Positions 24,861 to 35,408 of a stretch of DNA of 64,000 nt are shown here, piece after piece (position 1 is the first letter of the stretch; each line of letters opens with the position of its first letter). Origin of the DNA: Saccharospirillum sp. (GTDB lineage Bacteria; Pseudomonadota; Gammaproteobacteria; Pseudomonadales; Natronospirillaceae). The translations under genes and the position numbers were made by a program. The notes under the pieces were generated by a model that saw only the letters and a program-made list of their open reading frames with translations, had not been told where the DNA came from and did not search any database. The stretch lies in NCBI GenBank assembly GCA_018402545.1, contig JAGYIL010000002.1, forward strand, positions 310,001-374,000, read 5' to 3'.

Positions 24861-25156
24861 ATACGAGCGCATCGACTTGCGCCTGGTTATGGCAATTGAG
24901 GTCATGCTGGGTTTCGTGCTGAAAAGTGGGGCGGTGGGTACCACCGGCGTTAAGCCCGGCAGTAGCCAGCCCAACCGCCCTCATACAGGGGTAATCCCCC
25001 ATCACAGGTGAAGCCCGGTTCAGTTCCGAAGCCTCACTGTTGAAAGTAGTTCAGCACTGCGCAATTGGTAGCCCACCTTACAAAAATGCACAGGATGGAA
25101 CGCAGCGTCACGGCAGTGGCACGATACCGTCTTGTGCAGAATGGGAGCCCCTGGTC
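24861..25156. other. intergenic region with potential RNA structure
   Basis: No gene. Two stems stand out: GGGCGGT (24929-24935) with ACCGCCC (24974-24980) enclosing smaller CCGG stems, and the tight hairpin GGGG-TAAT-CCCC at 24988-24999. They could form the 3' end of the upstream mRNA or a small RNA. No T-tract follows. The 40 bases before 25157 hold GGGAG, the likely ribosome-binding site of the GNAT gene. Confidence 0.35.
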
Positions 25157-25723
25157 ATGAAACTGGAGACAGAACGCTTTCGGTTAAACCGTTACAACCC
25201 CGAAACCGACTTGCTTGAACATCAGGCGATGTATCAGTCGGAGGCCGTGCGCCTGCCCCTTGGCTGGACCGACCCGCCAGACCTGGGCCTGATGACCCGG
25301 CTGTATGTCGATCGTGCTGAACGCTGGGAGGCTCATACCCCGGGTTCCGGCACCTTTACCATCCGCTGGAAAGACAGCGGCCGACTGGCAGGCATCATCC
25401 TGCTTAAGGCGCTGCCATTTGGTGACGACTCTTTTTCGGAACATATCGAGATTGGCTGGCACGTGGCGGAGCCAGACTGGGGCAAGGGTGTGGCAACCGA
25501 GGCGGCCAGCAAGGTAATGGCGTACGGATTCGAGCAATTGCAACTGCCCGCGGTGTGGGCGATCGCAGCGACGGATAACTATCGCTCTCACCGGGTGATG
25601 GAGCGCATCGGGTTGCGTTTTACCGAAGAAACGGATCGATACTACGGTGAAACCGGGGTTCTTTACGGATTGCTCCGGGAGGAGTACTACAGCGCCGACA
25701 GCGAACCCGTCTCAGGGACTTAA
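25157..25723 (+). CDS. GNAT family N-acetyltransferase (RimJ/RimL-like)
   Basis: A protein of 188 residues. It opens with MKLETERFRLNRYNPETD, typical of RimJ/RimL-type acetyltransferases. The acetyl-CoA site follows: IEIGWHVAEPDWGKGVATEAASKVMAYGFEQL, then AATDNYRSHRVMERIGLRF. ATG 25157 has GGGAG 9 bases upstream; the longer open frame from 25040 looks like leader. The stop overlaps the ectR stop region at the 3' ends (convergent). The substrate is unknown and may be a small molecule or protein N-terminus. Confidence 0.88.
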   Translation: MKLETERFRLNRYNPETDLLEHQAMYQSEAVRLPLGWTDPPDLGLMTRLYVDRAERWEAHTPGSGTFTIRWKDSGRLAGIILLKALPFGDDSFSEHIEIGWHVAEPDWGKGVATEAASKVMAYGFEQLQLPAVWAIAATDNYRSHRVMERIGLRFTEETDRYYGETGVLYGLLREEYYSADSEPVSGT

Positions 25724-26214
25724 CGTCCCTGAGTGCCCGTCAGGTGATGCGTGACATCGCCTACATACAGCACAGGCGAGGCGTCAATATCGGACGCCTG
25801 CATCAGCTCAGCCAGCTTTTGAACGCTCGACAGCAACATGGTCTGCTCCCATTCCGGGAGTTGATCGAACTTCTCGACAAAGCTCTCCTGCAAGGGGCTC
25901 GGGGCGTCTTCGACGACCTTTTTGCCTTCCTCGGTCAGTTGCGCGTGCACCCGGCGACGATCGACCTCGCTGCGTACCCGCCGCACCAGATCCCGCTTTT
26001 CCAGCCGGTCCAGAATGGTCGTTACGGTGGCCTGACTGAGGTTCACGTCCTTGGCGACGGTACCTATGGTGACATCGCCAAGCTTGCTGATCGCCATCAG
26101 AATCAGTAACTGGGGAGAGGTCAGCCCGCTGTGCTTGCTTAACTGCTTCGAATGAATGTCTGTAGCGCGAATAATTCGGCGCAATGACACCAGTACTTCA
26201 TCCACTCGTTTCAT
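25720..26214 (-). CDS. ectR: MarR-family regulator of ectoine synthesis (EctR-like)
   Basis: A protein of about 164 residues with the MarR winged helix: SGLTSPQLLILMAISKLGDVTIGTVAKDVNLSQATVTTILDRLEKRDLVRRVRSEVDRRRVHAQLT, ending in a dimerisation helix. It is divergent from ectA, the position of EctR1, which represses ect transcription in methylotrophs and related halophiles. ATG 26214 is selected: AAGGA lies 8 bases upstream, and a TATAAT on the minus strand (26260-26265) places the transcript start downstream of the in-frame ATG at 26271 and close to the one at 26250. Assignment as EctR is from family plus context. Confidence 0.8.
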   Translation of the reverse strand: MKRVDEVLVSLRRIIRATDIHSKQLSKHSGLTSPQLLILMAISKLGDVTIGTVAKDVNLSQATVTTILDRLEKRDLVRRVRSEVDRRRVHAQLTEEGKKVVEDAPSPLQESFVEKFDQLPEWEQTMLLSSVQKLAELMQASDIDASPVLYVGDVTHHLTGTQGR

Positions 26215-26259
26215 TGTCTGGTCCTTTACCCACGGTGTTTGGTCGCCCATCAGGGCCAG

Positions 26260-26265
26260 ATTATA
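26260..26265 (-). promoter_or_regulatory. -10 box of the ectR promoter
   Basis: TATAAT read on the minus strand, about 45 bases before the chosen ectR start. The matching -35 is poor. It is used to choose the ectR start. Confidence 0.5.
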
Positions 26266-26396
26266 TCGCATGATAAAAGGTTCGTCCTCTAATGAAACAA
26301 TTTCGAGACGCTATATAGATTAGCCTTTTTACCCATTCCATCACAAGTTAAATTTTAGAAAGCGAAAGGTTTCACAAAACGATGTCGCCATCATGC

Positions 26397-26427
26397 TTGA
26401 TCTTTAGGGCAGTAACTGTGTTAAAAT
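26397..26427 (+). promoter_or_regulatory. candidate ectA promoter
   Basis: TTGATC (26397-26402) and TAAAAT (26422-26427) with a 19-base spacer (18 if TTAAAA is used) in an AT-rich stretch about 80 bases before ectA. The region is shared with the divergent ectR and is the natural place for EctR binding and for salt-responsive transcription. Confidence 0.45.
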
Positions 26428-26509
26428 GATTCGCATACTAAAGATTAGATACATAATTAACGTTCAGCCCGGCCCACTGAGGGTCGCCAAACGAGGTGAA
26501 CAACTGACA

Positions 26510-26995
26510 ATGAGCATCACATTGAGAACACCCCGGTCCGACGAAGGTCTGGCCGTTCACCGGCTGGTAGAGCAAAGCCCGCCGCTGGACACCAATTCGC
26601 TGTACTGCAACCTGTTGCAGACCACGCATTTCGGCGAAACCGCCGTAGCAGCGGAGCTGGACGGGGAGCTGGTAGGGTTTGTTTCCGGCTATATAAAGCC
26701 GGGCAATCCGGATACCTACTTTTTGTGGCAGGTTGTGGTCGGTGAGGCAGCACGCGGCAAGGGTCTGGCCAAGAAAATGATCCAGCACCTGATGGCGCGC
26801 GACACAATGCACACCGTCAGCTGGCTCGAAACCACCATCACCCCGGACAACGAACCCTCTCAGCGGTTGTTTAAAGCGCTGGCCCGGGAGTGGGAAGCCG
26901 AGCTGGACGTCGGTGTTCTGTTCGACAAAGACCAGCATTTTGGTGGCAAGCACGAATCCGAAGAGCTGTATCGCATTGGGCCCATCCGTCGCTGA
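26510..26995 (+). CDS. ectA: L-2,4-diaminobutyrate acetyltransferase
   Basis: A 161-residue GNAT enzyme, the second step of ectoine synthesis: it acetylates diaminobutyrate to N-gamma-acetyl-diaminobutyrate. Diagnostic segments: LVEQSPPLDTNSLYCNLLQTTHF, then GFVSGYIKPGNPDTYFLWQVVV, and the acetyl-CoA loop GEAARGKGLAKKMIQHLM. ATG 26510 (MSITLRTPRSDEG) is preferred because GAGGTGA lies 10 bases upstream; the upstream frame from 26426 begins inside the promoter. First gene of ectABC-ask. Confidence 0.94.
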   Translation: MSITLRTPRSDEGLAVHRLVEQSPPLDTNSLYCNLLQTTHFGETAVAAELDGELVGFVSGYIKPGNPDTYFLWQVVVGEAARGKGLAKKMIQHLMARDTMHTVSWLETTITPDNEPSQRLFKALAREWEAELDVGVLFDKDQHFGGKHESEELYRIGPIRR

Positions 26996-27083
26996 GACAC
27001 GCGGCCTGGTGCAGTTCTGAGACTTTTATTGAAACGTTTAGTCAACTAACCCTTTTTTGAATTCACAGCATTGGAGACACAAC

Positions 27084-28361
27084 ATGGATATTTTTAACCA
27101 GGTTGAATCACAAGTTCGTTCGTACTGCCGGTCATTCCCCACCGTGTTCACCACGGCCAAGAATGCCCGCCTGACCAACCGTGAAGGCCAGTCCTACATC
27201 GACTTTCTGGCCGGCGCCGGCACCTTGAACTACGGTCACAATAACGATCTGCTGAAACAACCGCTGATCGACTACATTGCCAGCGACGGCGTAACCCACG
27301 GTCTGGACATGTACACCGATGCCAAAGAACGCTTCCTGCAAGCGTTTCAGGACATCATCATGGCGCCGCGCGGCATGAATTATAAAGTTCAGTTCACAGG
27401 CCCTACTGGCACCAACGCTGTAGAAGTGGCCTTGAAAATCGCCCGTAAGGCCAAGGGTCGTGCCGGTATCGTGTCGTTTACCAATGGCTATCACGGCTGC
27501 ACCCTGGGTGCCCAGGCGGTAACGGGTAACAAGGGTCAGCGTGGCGGTGCCGGTGTATCGCTGGGCGATGTGACGCGCATCCCTTATGACAACTACGGCC
27601 ATGAAGGCGATGATTTCATGGGCCTGAAATTGCTCGACCAGATGCTGACCGACCCGGGCAGTGGCGTTGAAGTGCCGGCTGCCGTCATTGTCGAAACCGT
27701 TCAGGGCGAAGGTGGCTTGAACGCCGCTCGCATGGACTGGCTGCAGGAGCTGGAAAGCCTGTGCCGCAAGCACGACATGCTGTTTATTATTGATGACATT
27801 CAAGCCGGCTGTGGCCGCACCGGTACCTTCTTCAGCTTTGAACCGGCGGGCGTGAAGCCAGACATCGTTACCCTGTCCAAATCACTGTCGGGCTACGGCC
27901 TGCCGTTTGCGGTGACCCTGATGCGTCCGGAACTGGACCAGTGGGAACCCGGTGAGCACAACGGTACCTTCCGTGGCAACAACCTGGCCTTTGTAACGGC
28001 CCGGGTCGCGCTGGAAGAGTACTGGAAAGACAACGCCTTCGAAGGCGAAATCGCCAAGCGTGCCGACATCCTTGAGAAACGCTTCACAGACATCATTAAA
28101 CGCTTCGGTGAATCTGAAATGCATCTGAAAGGCCGTGGCATGATGCGCGGTATCGCGGTCGCCGATGGTGATATTGCAGGTGCGATCTGCAAAGAAGCCT
28201 TTGCCAATGGCCTGATCGTTGAAACCAGCGGTCCCTGGGATGAAGTCGTTAAATGCCTGTGCCCGCTGACCATTCCGCTGGACGATCTGAACAAGGGCAT
28301 CGACATCCTCGAGTCGGCCTTTGCCAAGGTATTGCCGGAAGCTCGCGCAAAAGCCAGCTGA
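27084..28361 (+). CDS. ectB: diaminobutyrate-2-oxoglutarate transaminase
   Basis: A 425-residue PLP-dependent class III aminotransferase that turns aspartate-semialdehyde into diaminobutyrate, the first dedicated step of ectoine synthesis. Features: [13 protein letters not shown] near residue 50, [18 protein letters not shown], the PLP aspartate in [13 protein letters not shown], and the Schiff-base Lys in [15 protein letters not shown] 27084 follows TTGGAG; the earlier in-frame codon at 27057 is not needed. Confidence 0.96.
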   Translation: MDIFNQVESQVRSYCRSFPTVFTTAKNARLTNREGQSYIDFLAGAGTLNYGHNNDLLKQPLIDYIASDGVTHGLDMYTDAKERFLQAFQDIIMAPRGMNYKVQFTGPTGTNAVEVALKIARKAKGRAGIVSFTNGYHGCTLGAQAVTGNKGQRGGAGVSLGDVTRIPYDNYGHEGDDFMGLKLLDQMLTDPGSGVEVPAAVIVETVQGEGGLNAARMDWLQELESLCRKHDMLFIIDDIQAGCGRTGTFFSFEPAGVKPDIVTLSKSLSGYGLPFAVTLMRPELDQWEPGEHNGTFRGNNLAFVTARVALEEYWKDNAFEGEIAKRADILEKRFTDIIKRFGESEMHLKGRGMMRGIAVADGDIAGAICKEAFANGLIVETSGPWDEVVKCLCPLTIPLDDLNKGIDILESAFAKVLPEARAKAS

Positions 28362-28397
28362 GCCAGCGCTATTCACTCATTTGTTGCGGAAACACTC

Positions 28398-28417
28398 GCC
28401 TGCCCCACGGGGCAGGC
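28398..28417 (+). other. hairpin between ectB and ectC
   Basis: GCCTGCCCC and GGGGCAGGC are perfectly complementary and separated by two bases, 17 bases before the ectC ATG. It has no T-tract, so it is more likely an mRNA-processing or stability element that tunes ectC relative to ectB than a terminator. Confidence 0.45.
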
Positions 28418-28434
28418 CCAAAGGAGACTGTTCA

Positions 28435-28833
28435 ATGATTGTACGTACCCTGGAAGAATGCCGAAAATCCGACCGCCGTGTAGCCAGTGATACCTGGGAA
28501 AGCGTGCGCATGTCGCTGAAAGATGATGGCATGGGCTTCTCATTCCACATCACCACCATCTATGCCAACACCGAAACCCCGATTCACTACAAGAATCATC
28601 TGGAGTCGGTGTACTGCATTTCGGGTGAAGGGTCGATTCTTGATAAGGCCACCGGCATCGAGCATGACATCAAGCCGGGAACCATCTACATTCTCGACAA
28701 GCATGACGACCACATCCTCAAGGCCAAAAAAGAACTGCAACTGGCCTGTGCCTTCAACCCGCCGTTGAATGGCAAGGAAACCCACGGCCCGGACGGTGCC
28801 TACCCGCTGGAAGCGGACGCCGTTACTGACTGA
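28435..28833 (+). CDS. ectC: ectoine synthase
   Basis: A 132-residue cupin that closes N-acetyl-diaminobutyrate to ectoine. Sequence fits the family: [16 protein letters not shown] at the start, the substrate/iron face [17 protein letters not shown], then [17 protein letters not shown]. Length is typical. AAGGAG sits before the ATG. No ectD (hydroxylase) is present, so ectoine rather than hydroxyectoine is the expected product unless ectD lies elsewhere. Confidence 0.96.
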   Translation: MIVRTLEECRKSDRRVASDTWESVRMSLKDDGMGFSFHITTIYANTETPIHYKNHLESVYCISGEGSILDKATGIEHDIKPGTIYILDKHDDHILKAKKELQLACAFNPPLNGKETHGPDGAYPLEADAVTD

Positions 28834-28847
28834 GGTGCAATAATCGA

Positions 28848-28871
28848 GAAGCCTGCCGACGAGCAGGCTTC
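28848..28871 (+). terminator. hairpin after ectC, possible partial terminator
   Basis: GAAGCCTGC and GCAGGCTTC pair perfectly around a 6-base loop. No T-run follows, so it may only partly reduce read-through into the aspartokinase gene. Confidence 0.4.
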
Positions 28872-29065
28872 CAAGACCGTTTTCGAGCACTGGGTGTAAG
28901 CAATCAGTGCCCGAAGTCGGTTTTAGGTTCGATCCAGGTCAGTTTTATTAGAGCGCTGCTATCGGCGCGCAATCAATACAGTGTAATCAGAGTCAGCCAG
29001 ACCCGCCGCGGCAGGAAACGCCGTATGCAGACCGGTCTGGTGAGAGCTCAGGAGGTTTTAGGTTA

Positions 29066-30502
29066 ATGGCACAGCATACTGTCGAGAAAATCGGTGGGAC
29101 ATCGATGAACGACTACGTCGCAGTGCGCGATAATATTGTACAAATCCACCGCGACCCGGAAACGCTTTACCAGCGTATCTTTGTGGTATCGGCCTACGGC
29201 GGCATCACCAACCTGCTGCTGGAACATAAAAAGAGCAAGGAACCCGGTGTTTACGCCCTGTTCGCCAACGATGACTCCGACTGGGAGTGGAGCGAGCGCC
29301 TGACCGATGCGGCCAAGGCGATGCGTGAAGTGAATGCCCGCATGTTTGAAATGCCGCATTCGCGCAAACAGGCCGACCAGTTCATTACCGAACGCATGGA
29401 AGGCATCCGCAGCTGTCTGCTCGACTTGCAGCGGGTCTGCTCTTTCGGCCACTTCCAGATTGAAGAGCACCTGGCGACGGTTCGTGAAATGCTGGCCGGT
29501 GTCGGTGAAGCGCACAGCGCCTTCAATACTGCCCTGTTGCTGCAGGCCGAAGGCATCAACGCCCGCTTTGTCGACCTGACGGGCTGGCGCGAGCCGGACA
29601 ACCTGATGATGGATGAGAAAATTCACAAGACCTTCAGCCGGTTTGACCTGAGCCAGGAAATGCCGATTGTGACGGGCTATACCCAGTGCAAGGAAGGCCT
29701 GATGAAGACCTTCGACCGGGGTTACAGCGAAATCACCTTCAGCAAGGTCGCCGAACTGACCGACGCCCGCGAAGCGGTGATCCACAAGGAATACCATCTG
29801 TCGACGGCCGACCCGAAAGTGGTCGGTGCTGATAAGGTGATGCCGATCGGGCGCACCAACTACGATGTGGCCGACCAGCTGTCACTGATCGGGATGGAAG
29901 CGATTCACCCGAAAGCGGCCAAGGGCCTGCGCCAGAAAGGCATTGCCTTGCGGGTCAAGAACACCTTTGAGCCGGATCACGATGGTACCCTGATCACCAA
30001 CGATTACCGCAGTGAAAAACCGTGCGTCGAAATTGTTGCCGGTAAACCGCATATTTTTGCACTGGATGTATTCGATCAGGACATGGTTGGCGAGCCAAAT
30101 CAGTTCCTGGAAATCCAGAAGCTGGTGCAGGATTTCGAAGTGCCGATGCTGGCCAAGGAACACAACGCCAACACCGTCACCATGTATCTGGATACTGGCC
30201 TGAAGGTGATCAAGCGCATCAAATCGCGCCTGGAACGCTACTATCCAGGAGCGGACATTTCCAGCCGCAAGATATCCATGGTCTCGGTCATTGGCAGTGA
30301 CATGAACGTGCCGGGCATTCTGGCGCGCATCAGTCAGTCGCTGGCGGAATCCAATATCAGTGTGCTGGCGATACATCAGGGCATGCGACAGGTAGACATT
30401 CGTCTTGTAGTCGAGGACGATCAGTATGAGGCGGCACTGAAACTGCTGCACGAGACACTGATCGAACCGAACAAACAGGACAAAAGCCAATGCGTAGCCT
30501 GA
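29066..30502 (+). CDS. ask_ect: ectoine-operon aspartate kinase (Ask_Ect)
   Basis: A 478-residue aspartokinase that feeds aspartyl phosphate into ectoine synthesis. The kinase motif KIGGTSM begins near residue 8, and IFVVSAYGGITN and the ITFSKVAELTDAREAVIHKEYHLSTADP segment form the active site. The C-terminus has ACT regulatory domains (ISMVSVIGSDMNVPGILARISQSLAE). Ask_Ect enzymes are thought to escape the usual lysine/threonine feedback. AGGAGG precedes the ATG. It overlaps the next gene by 13 bases, and 232 bases separate it from ectC. Confidence 0.93.
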   Translation: MAQHTVEKIGGTSMNDYVAVRDNIVQIHRDPETLYQRIFVVSAYGGITNLLLEHKKSKEPGVYALFANDDSDWEWSERLTDAAKAMREVNARMFEMPHSRKQADQFITERMEGIRSCLLDLQRVCSFGHFQIEEHLATVREMLAGVGEAHSAFNTALLLQAEGINARFVDLTGWREPDNLMMDEKIHKTFSRFDLSQEMPIVTGYTQCKEGLMKTFDRGYSEITFSKVAELTDAREAVIHKEYHLSTADPKVVGADKVMPIGRTNYDVADQLSLIGMEAIHPKAAKGLRQKGIALRVKNTFEPDHDGTLITNDYRSEKPCVEIVAGKPHIFALDVFDQDMVGEPNQFLEIQKLVQDFEVPMLAKEHNANTVTMYLDTGLKVIKRIKSRLERYYPGADISSRKISMVSVIGSDMNVPGILARISQSLAESNISVLAIHQGMRQVDIRLVVEDDQYEAALKLLHETLIEPNKQDKSQCVA

Positions 30503-31398
30503 CCGGGCTAGTTTCCCTGCTCATCATCTCGGTGCTGGCCCTGCCAGCCTGGGGTGAACCCGCTGACCGGCTGCCCACGGCAGCCGATACCTACTCTGAA
30601 GACGATGTCGTTGAGGCCATTGAAGACCTCGACGAAGCCATGTACAACCCCTTTATCGAACGCTACCTGCTGGATGAAGTCCGCCAGCTGCGGCTCGATA
30701 TGGCTAATTTCCGGGTCGAGTACTCAGACAAGCTGAACGCCAAGCAGCTAGAGCTGGCCACCCAGTCGGTTACCTATTCCATCGATACCGTCACCTACTT
30801 CTTTTACCTGATCGCCGGGGTTACCTCACTGCTGGTCGTGGTGGGCTACGCCAACATTCGCGACATCAAGGAAAAGGCCCACACCTATGCCGACCGCGAA
30901 GTCTCCAAGCTGGTGGCCTCCTATGAGAAACGGCTGAAAGCGCTGGAGCGCAACCTGAAGCAGAAGTCGCAGGTGATCGAGGAAAACCGGGAAGAGATTG
31001 AAAAGACCAACGAGATCCATTCGTTGTGGCTGCGCGCCAGTCAGGAAACCAACCCGCACAGCAAGATTCAGATCTACGATCAGATTCTGACACTGCGCCC
31101 GTTCGACACCGAGGCACTGACCTACAAGGCCGATGCGGCGCTGGAAATCGATGAAACCAAATGGGCGATCAACCTCAGCCAGCAAGCCCTTGACATCGAC
31201 CCGGACCACGCCCACGCCTACTATCAAATGGCCTGTGCTTATGCCCAGAGCGATGAGCCGACGGTAGCGATGGAGTTTCTGGAGAAGGCGATTAACCTGA
31301 CACCGTCGTATCGCGACGAGGCGAAGACCGACGACTCCTTCAAGAGCCTGCGCCGCAATGCCGAGTTCAAGGCGCTGACGACCGACTCGGCGATCTAA
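30490..31398 (+). CDS. TPR-repeat membrane protein, unknown role
   Basis: A 302-residue protein starting inside the 3' end of ask_ect, so it is likely translationally coupled to it. It has an N-terminal signal sequence (LTGLVSLLIISVLALPAWG), a second hydrophobic segment (SIDTVTYFFYLIAGVTSLLVVVGYANI, residues ~98-120), a coiled-coil linker (RLKALERNLKQKSQVIEENREEIEK), then TPR-like repeats from ~170 to 275 (YDQILTLRPFDTEALTYKADAALE; DPDHAHAYYQMACAYAQ). The TPR part therefore probably lies in the cytoplasm. No function can be assigned. Confidence 0.75.
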   Translation: MRSLTGLVSLLIISVLALPAWGEPADRLPTAADTYSEDDVVEAIEDLDEAMYNPFIERYLLDEVRQLRLDMANFRVEYSDKLNAKQLELATQSVTYSIDTVTYFFYLIAGVTSLLVVVGYANIRDIKEKAHTYADREVSKLVASYEKRLKALERNLKQKSQVIEENREEIEKTNEIHSLWLRASQETNPHSKIQIYDQILTLRPFDTEALTYKADAALEIDETKWAINLSQQALDIDPDHAHAYYQMACAYAQSDEPTVAMEFLEKAINLTPSYRDEAKTDDSFKSLRRNAEFKALTTDSAI

Positions 31399-32351
31399 AG
31401 ATCCCCGCACACCTGGTTGCGGCCGGCGTACTTGGCCATGGCCAGGCGCTGGTCGGTCTTGAACACCAGCTGTTCCAGCGACAGCCCCGGTTGCCATTCA
31501 ATCACCCCTGCACTCAGCGTCAGAGAGCGTTTGATGCCCGGTACCCGGGTTTCACTGAAACGCCGACGCAGGCGGTCGAGCGTACTGATGCCGGCGTCGA
31601 TGCCGGTTTCCGGCATCAGCACCATAAACTCTTCCTCGCCGTAGCGGGCGCTGATGTCGGCGTCACGCAGCTCTTCCTGTATCAGCTCACCCAGGGTGCG
31701 CAGCACAGTATCGGCCACGGTGTGACCGTAGGTGTCGTTAACGCCTTTGAAGTGATCGAGGTCGATCAGCGCGATGCAGAACCGGGAGCGGTAGCGCTTG
31801 GCCAGGGCATTCAACTGGCCGAGCTCATCGAGAATGTAGCGCCGGTTGAACAGGCCAGTCAGAGAATCCCGCGTGCGAGCCTGCTCCAGCGCCTGTTGCT
31901 GTTGCACCACATCCTGCTGCAATCGCTGTTCAGCGCTGACGTCCTGAATGACGACCAGCACCTGGGCATCGGCCATCAGGGTGACGGGAATGGCGGTCAG
32001 ACGCAGCCAGTGGCGTTCGCCGTCGCGGCGCACCGTCTGAATGTTGGACAGCGGCCGGTCTTCCTGCAGTGCCCGCGTCAGTATGCAGTCGTGCCCGGCT
32101 GGGTCGGCTTCGCTGTCGACTTCAAACAAATCGCCCGGCTGGGGCATTGGGTCTCCGGGCCGGGGCACAAAGCCGAAGAGGGTTTCTGCCAGCTGATTAT
32201 GCGACAAAATATTTAACTGGCCATCCAGTAGCAGGAAGCCGCTCTGAGTAGCGTCGAACACTTCGGTGTAGTGATGCACCAGGGTACTGAGGAACTGCGC
32301 GCGCTGGTCGGCATGAGGAAGTTGTTGATAGTGACTGATCCAGTTTTCCAT
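31395..32351 (-). CDS. PAS-GGDEF sensor with GEEEF motif
   Basis: A 318-residue soluble protein. The N-terminal PAS-like domain spans roughly residues 28-140 (FDATQSGFLLLDGQLNILSHNQLAETLFG; a PAC-like end at LVVIQDVSAEQRL). The GGDEF domain starts at DSLTGLFNRRYIL (162). The active-site motif is GEEEF (238-242) instead of GGDEF/GGEEF: the second Gly is Glu, which may impair cyclase activity. The RDAD inhibitory I-site (R229 to D232) is kept five residues upstream, so it could still bind c-di-GMP. It is convergent with the TPR gene with a 4-base overlap. Confidence 0.85.
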   Translation of the reverse strand: MENWISHYQQLPHADQRAQFLSTLVHHYTEVFDATQSGFLLLDGQLNILSHNQLAETLFGFVPRPGDPMPQPGDLFEVDSEADPAGHDCILTRALQEDRPLSNIQTVRRDGERHWLRLTAIPVTLMADAQVLVVIQDVSAEQRLQQDVVQQQQALEQARTRDSLTGLFNRRYILDELGQLNALAKRYRSRFCIALIDLDHFKGVNDTYGHTVADTVLRTLGELIQEELRDADISARYGEEEFMVLMPETGIDAGISTLDRLRRRFSETRVPGIKRSLTLSAGVIEWQPGLSLEQLVFKTDQRLAMAKYAGRNQVCGDL

Positions 32352-32572
32352 AGCAGCAGTTCAAGGTCGGAAGCGTAACGACAGTATAGCTAAATCAACA
32401 GATTTCGCTGCTTTGACCTGCCTCTCAGAATCGGTCACTCTCAGTGGGTATGCTGAGCAGGCTATCTAACTCGACTTGACCCTCAGGCTACCCGGCAGAC
32501 GGCACTTGTTAACGTGATCACTTTCAACTGGGTATTCCAGAACGTAGTAATCAACAGGTAAGGAGTTTTTTT

Positions 32573-33562
32573 ATGAAAGCTTTGTGGACAGTCCCTGTTT
32601 TGGCGCTAGGTGTGGCTTCTGCTCCTCATGCCGCGACCACGATATATGGTACGGCCAATGCCAATACCTTTGTATTGAACCAGGACGCCGGAACCAGCAT
32701 GGGTATCGATGGGAGTCTATCTCATTTCGGGTTTCGCGGAGATTCGGATATAGACTCTTCCATCTCAGCTGTGTTCGATGCGCGATTTTATGCCGACATA
32801 GTTGAGGGCGAATTTAACTCAGCAGCAGGTGTGCCACAGGCATTGCGAGGACATGCTGGCTTAGAGGGCGACTTTGGGACAATTCGCATTTTTGGAGGCC
32901 CTACACCACTGACCAAAACTCAAAATTACCTTAATTTGATGGATGAAGATCCGATCAACTTCTCACTGATACTGGGTGACGGAATCCTAACGCCGGGCGC
33001 GACATTACCTACGGGTGCGAAATACAAAGGCTATAACAGTGGCATTAACTTCACCAGCGCCGACCTGGGCAATGGTCTGAGCTTCGACGGTGCTGTGCTG
33101 CCCGCCCAGAACCCCAATGGTGAAACGGGTATCTCCCTGGCGGCAACCATGGCCCAGCAGGCGTTCAGCGTGTCCGGTGCATTTGAAGTTAACGGCGGAA
33201 ATACCAACACTCAGGTGTTTCGGTTGGTGGGTGAGTACTATTTGAACGAAATCACCGTGGGCGGCTTGCTGCAATTTGCCGGTAATGGGGATCAGGATCT
33301 CAACGGCACCAGTTTTGTCGGTTTCGCTGAGCTGCCGCTGGACATCACCCGCTGGCAGAATCGGCTGCGTTTAACGGGTGGCTATTCCGCCCAGGAAAAC
33401 GACGCTGAAACCATTGAAGAAACGCAGCTGATGTTTGCCGGCATGCATGAAATCCGGTTCTCCAACCAGGTGAGTGCCTACAACTTTGCCGAGGTGTTTC
33501 TGCCGGAAGAAAGCGAGGGAAATACTACGCGGTTTGGAACCGGTTTACGGGTTCGGTTTTAA
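32573..33562 (+). CDS. outer-membrane porin
   Basis: A 329-residue exported beta-barrel protein. The signal peptide is MKALWTVPVLALGVASAPHAA. Alternating strands (GIDGSLSHFGFRGDSDIDSSISAVFDARFYADI; GLEGDFGTIRIFGG) and the C-terminal GLRVRF ending in Phe are hallmarks of Gram-negative porins. AAGGAG precedes the ATG. Composition in the first half is more AT-rich than the rest of the window, usual for highly expressed or acquired surface proteins. Solute specificity is unknown. Confidence 0.82.
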   Translation: MKALWTVPVLALGVASAPHAATTIYGTANANTFVLNQDAGTSMGIDGSLSHFGFRGDSDIDSSISAVFDARFYADIVEGEFNSAAGVPQALRGHAGLEGDFGTIRIFGGPTPLTKTQNYLNLMDEDPINFSLILGDGILTPGATLPTGAKYKGYNSGINFTSADLGNGLSFDGAVLPAQNPNGETGISLAATMAQQAFSVSGAFEVNGGNTNTQVFRLVGEYYLNEITVGGLLQFAGNGDQDLNGTSFVGFAELPLDITRWQNRLRLTGGYSAQENDAETIEETQLMFAGMHEIRFSNQVSAYNFAEVFLPEESEGNTTRFGTGLRVRF

Positions 33563-33598
33563 ACTAGCAATTCAAGTTTTAAAGTTAGCACAATATAA

Positions 33599-33713
33599 GC
33601 GTCAGGTGCCGGTATTGCCTCTGTGGGGGAAGTCCGCAGCAAGGATGCTGCGGTCTAGGCTCCATGGACGGATTCACGCCGACCCCCTCAGAGGCAATAC
33701 CGGTAGCTGACGC
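33599..33713. repeat. structured palindromic intergenic repeat, copy 2
   Basis: Element of about 115 bp between the convergent porin and slmA genes. Outer arms 33599-33629 and 33683-33713 pair with three mismatches. The inner hairpin is CGCAGCAAGGATGCTGCG, and the core reads GTCTAGGCTCCATGGACGG on this strand. Orientation is inverted relative to copies 1, 3 and 4. The inner stem differs from other copies but is again self-complementary. Confidence 0.9.
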
Positions 33714-33724
33714 GGACCCTGGGC

Positions 33725-35370
<1,646 letters not shown>

Positions 35371-35408
35371 CTACCTGAGGTGCCCGGTGCTTTCCAGAAA
35401 ACGCCGCA

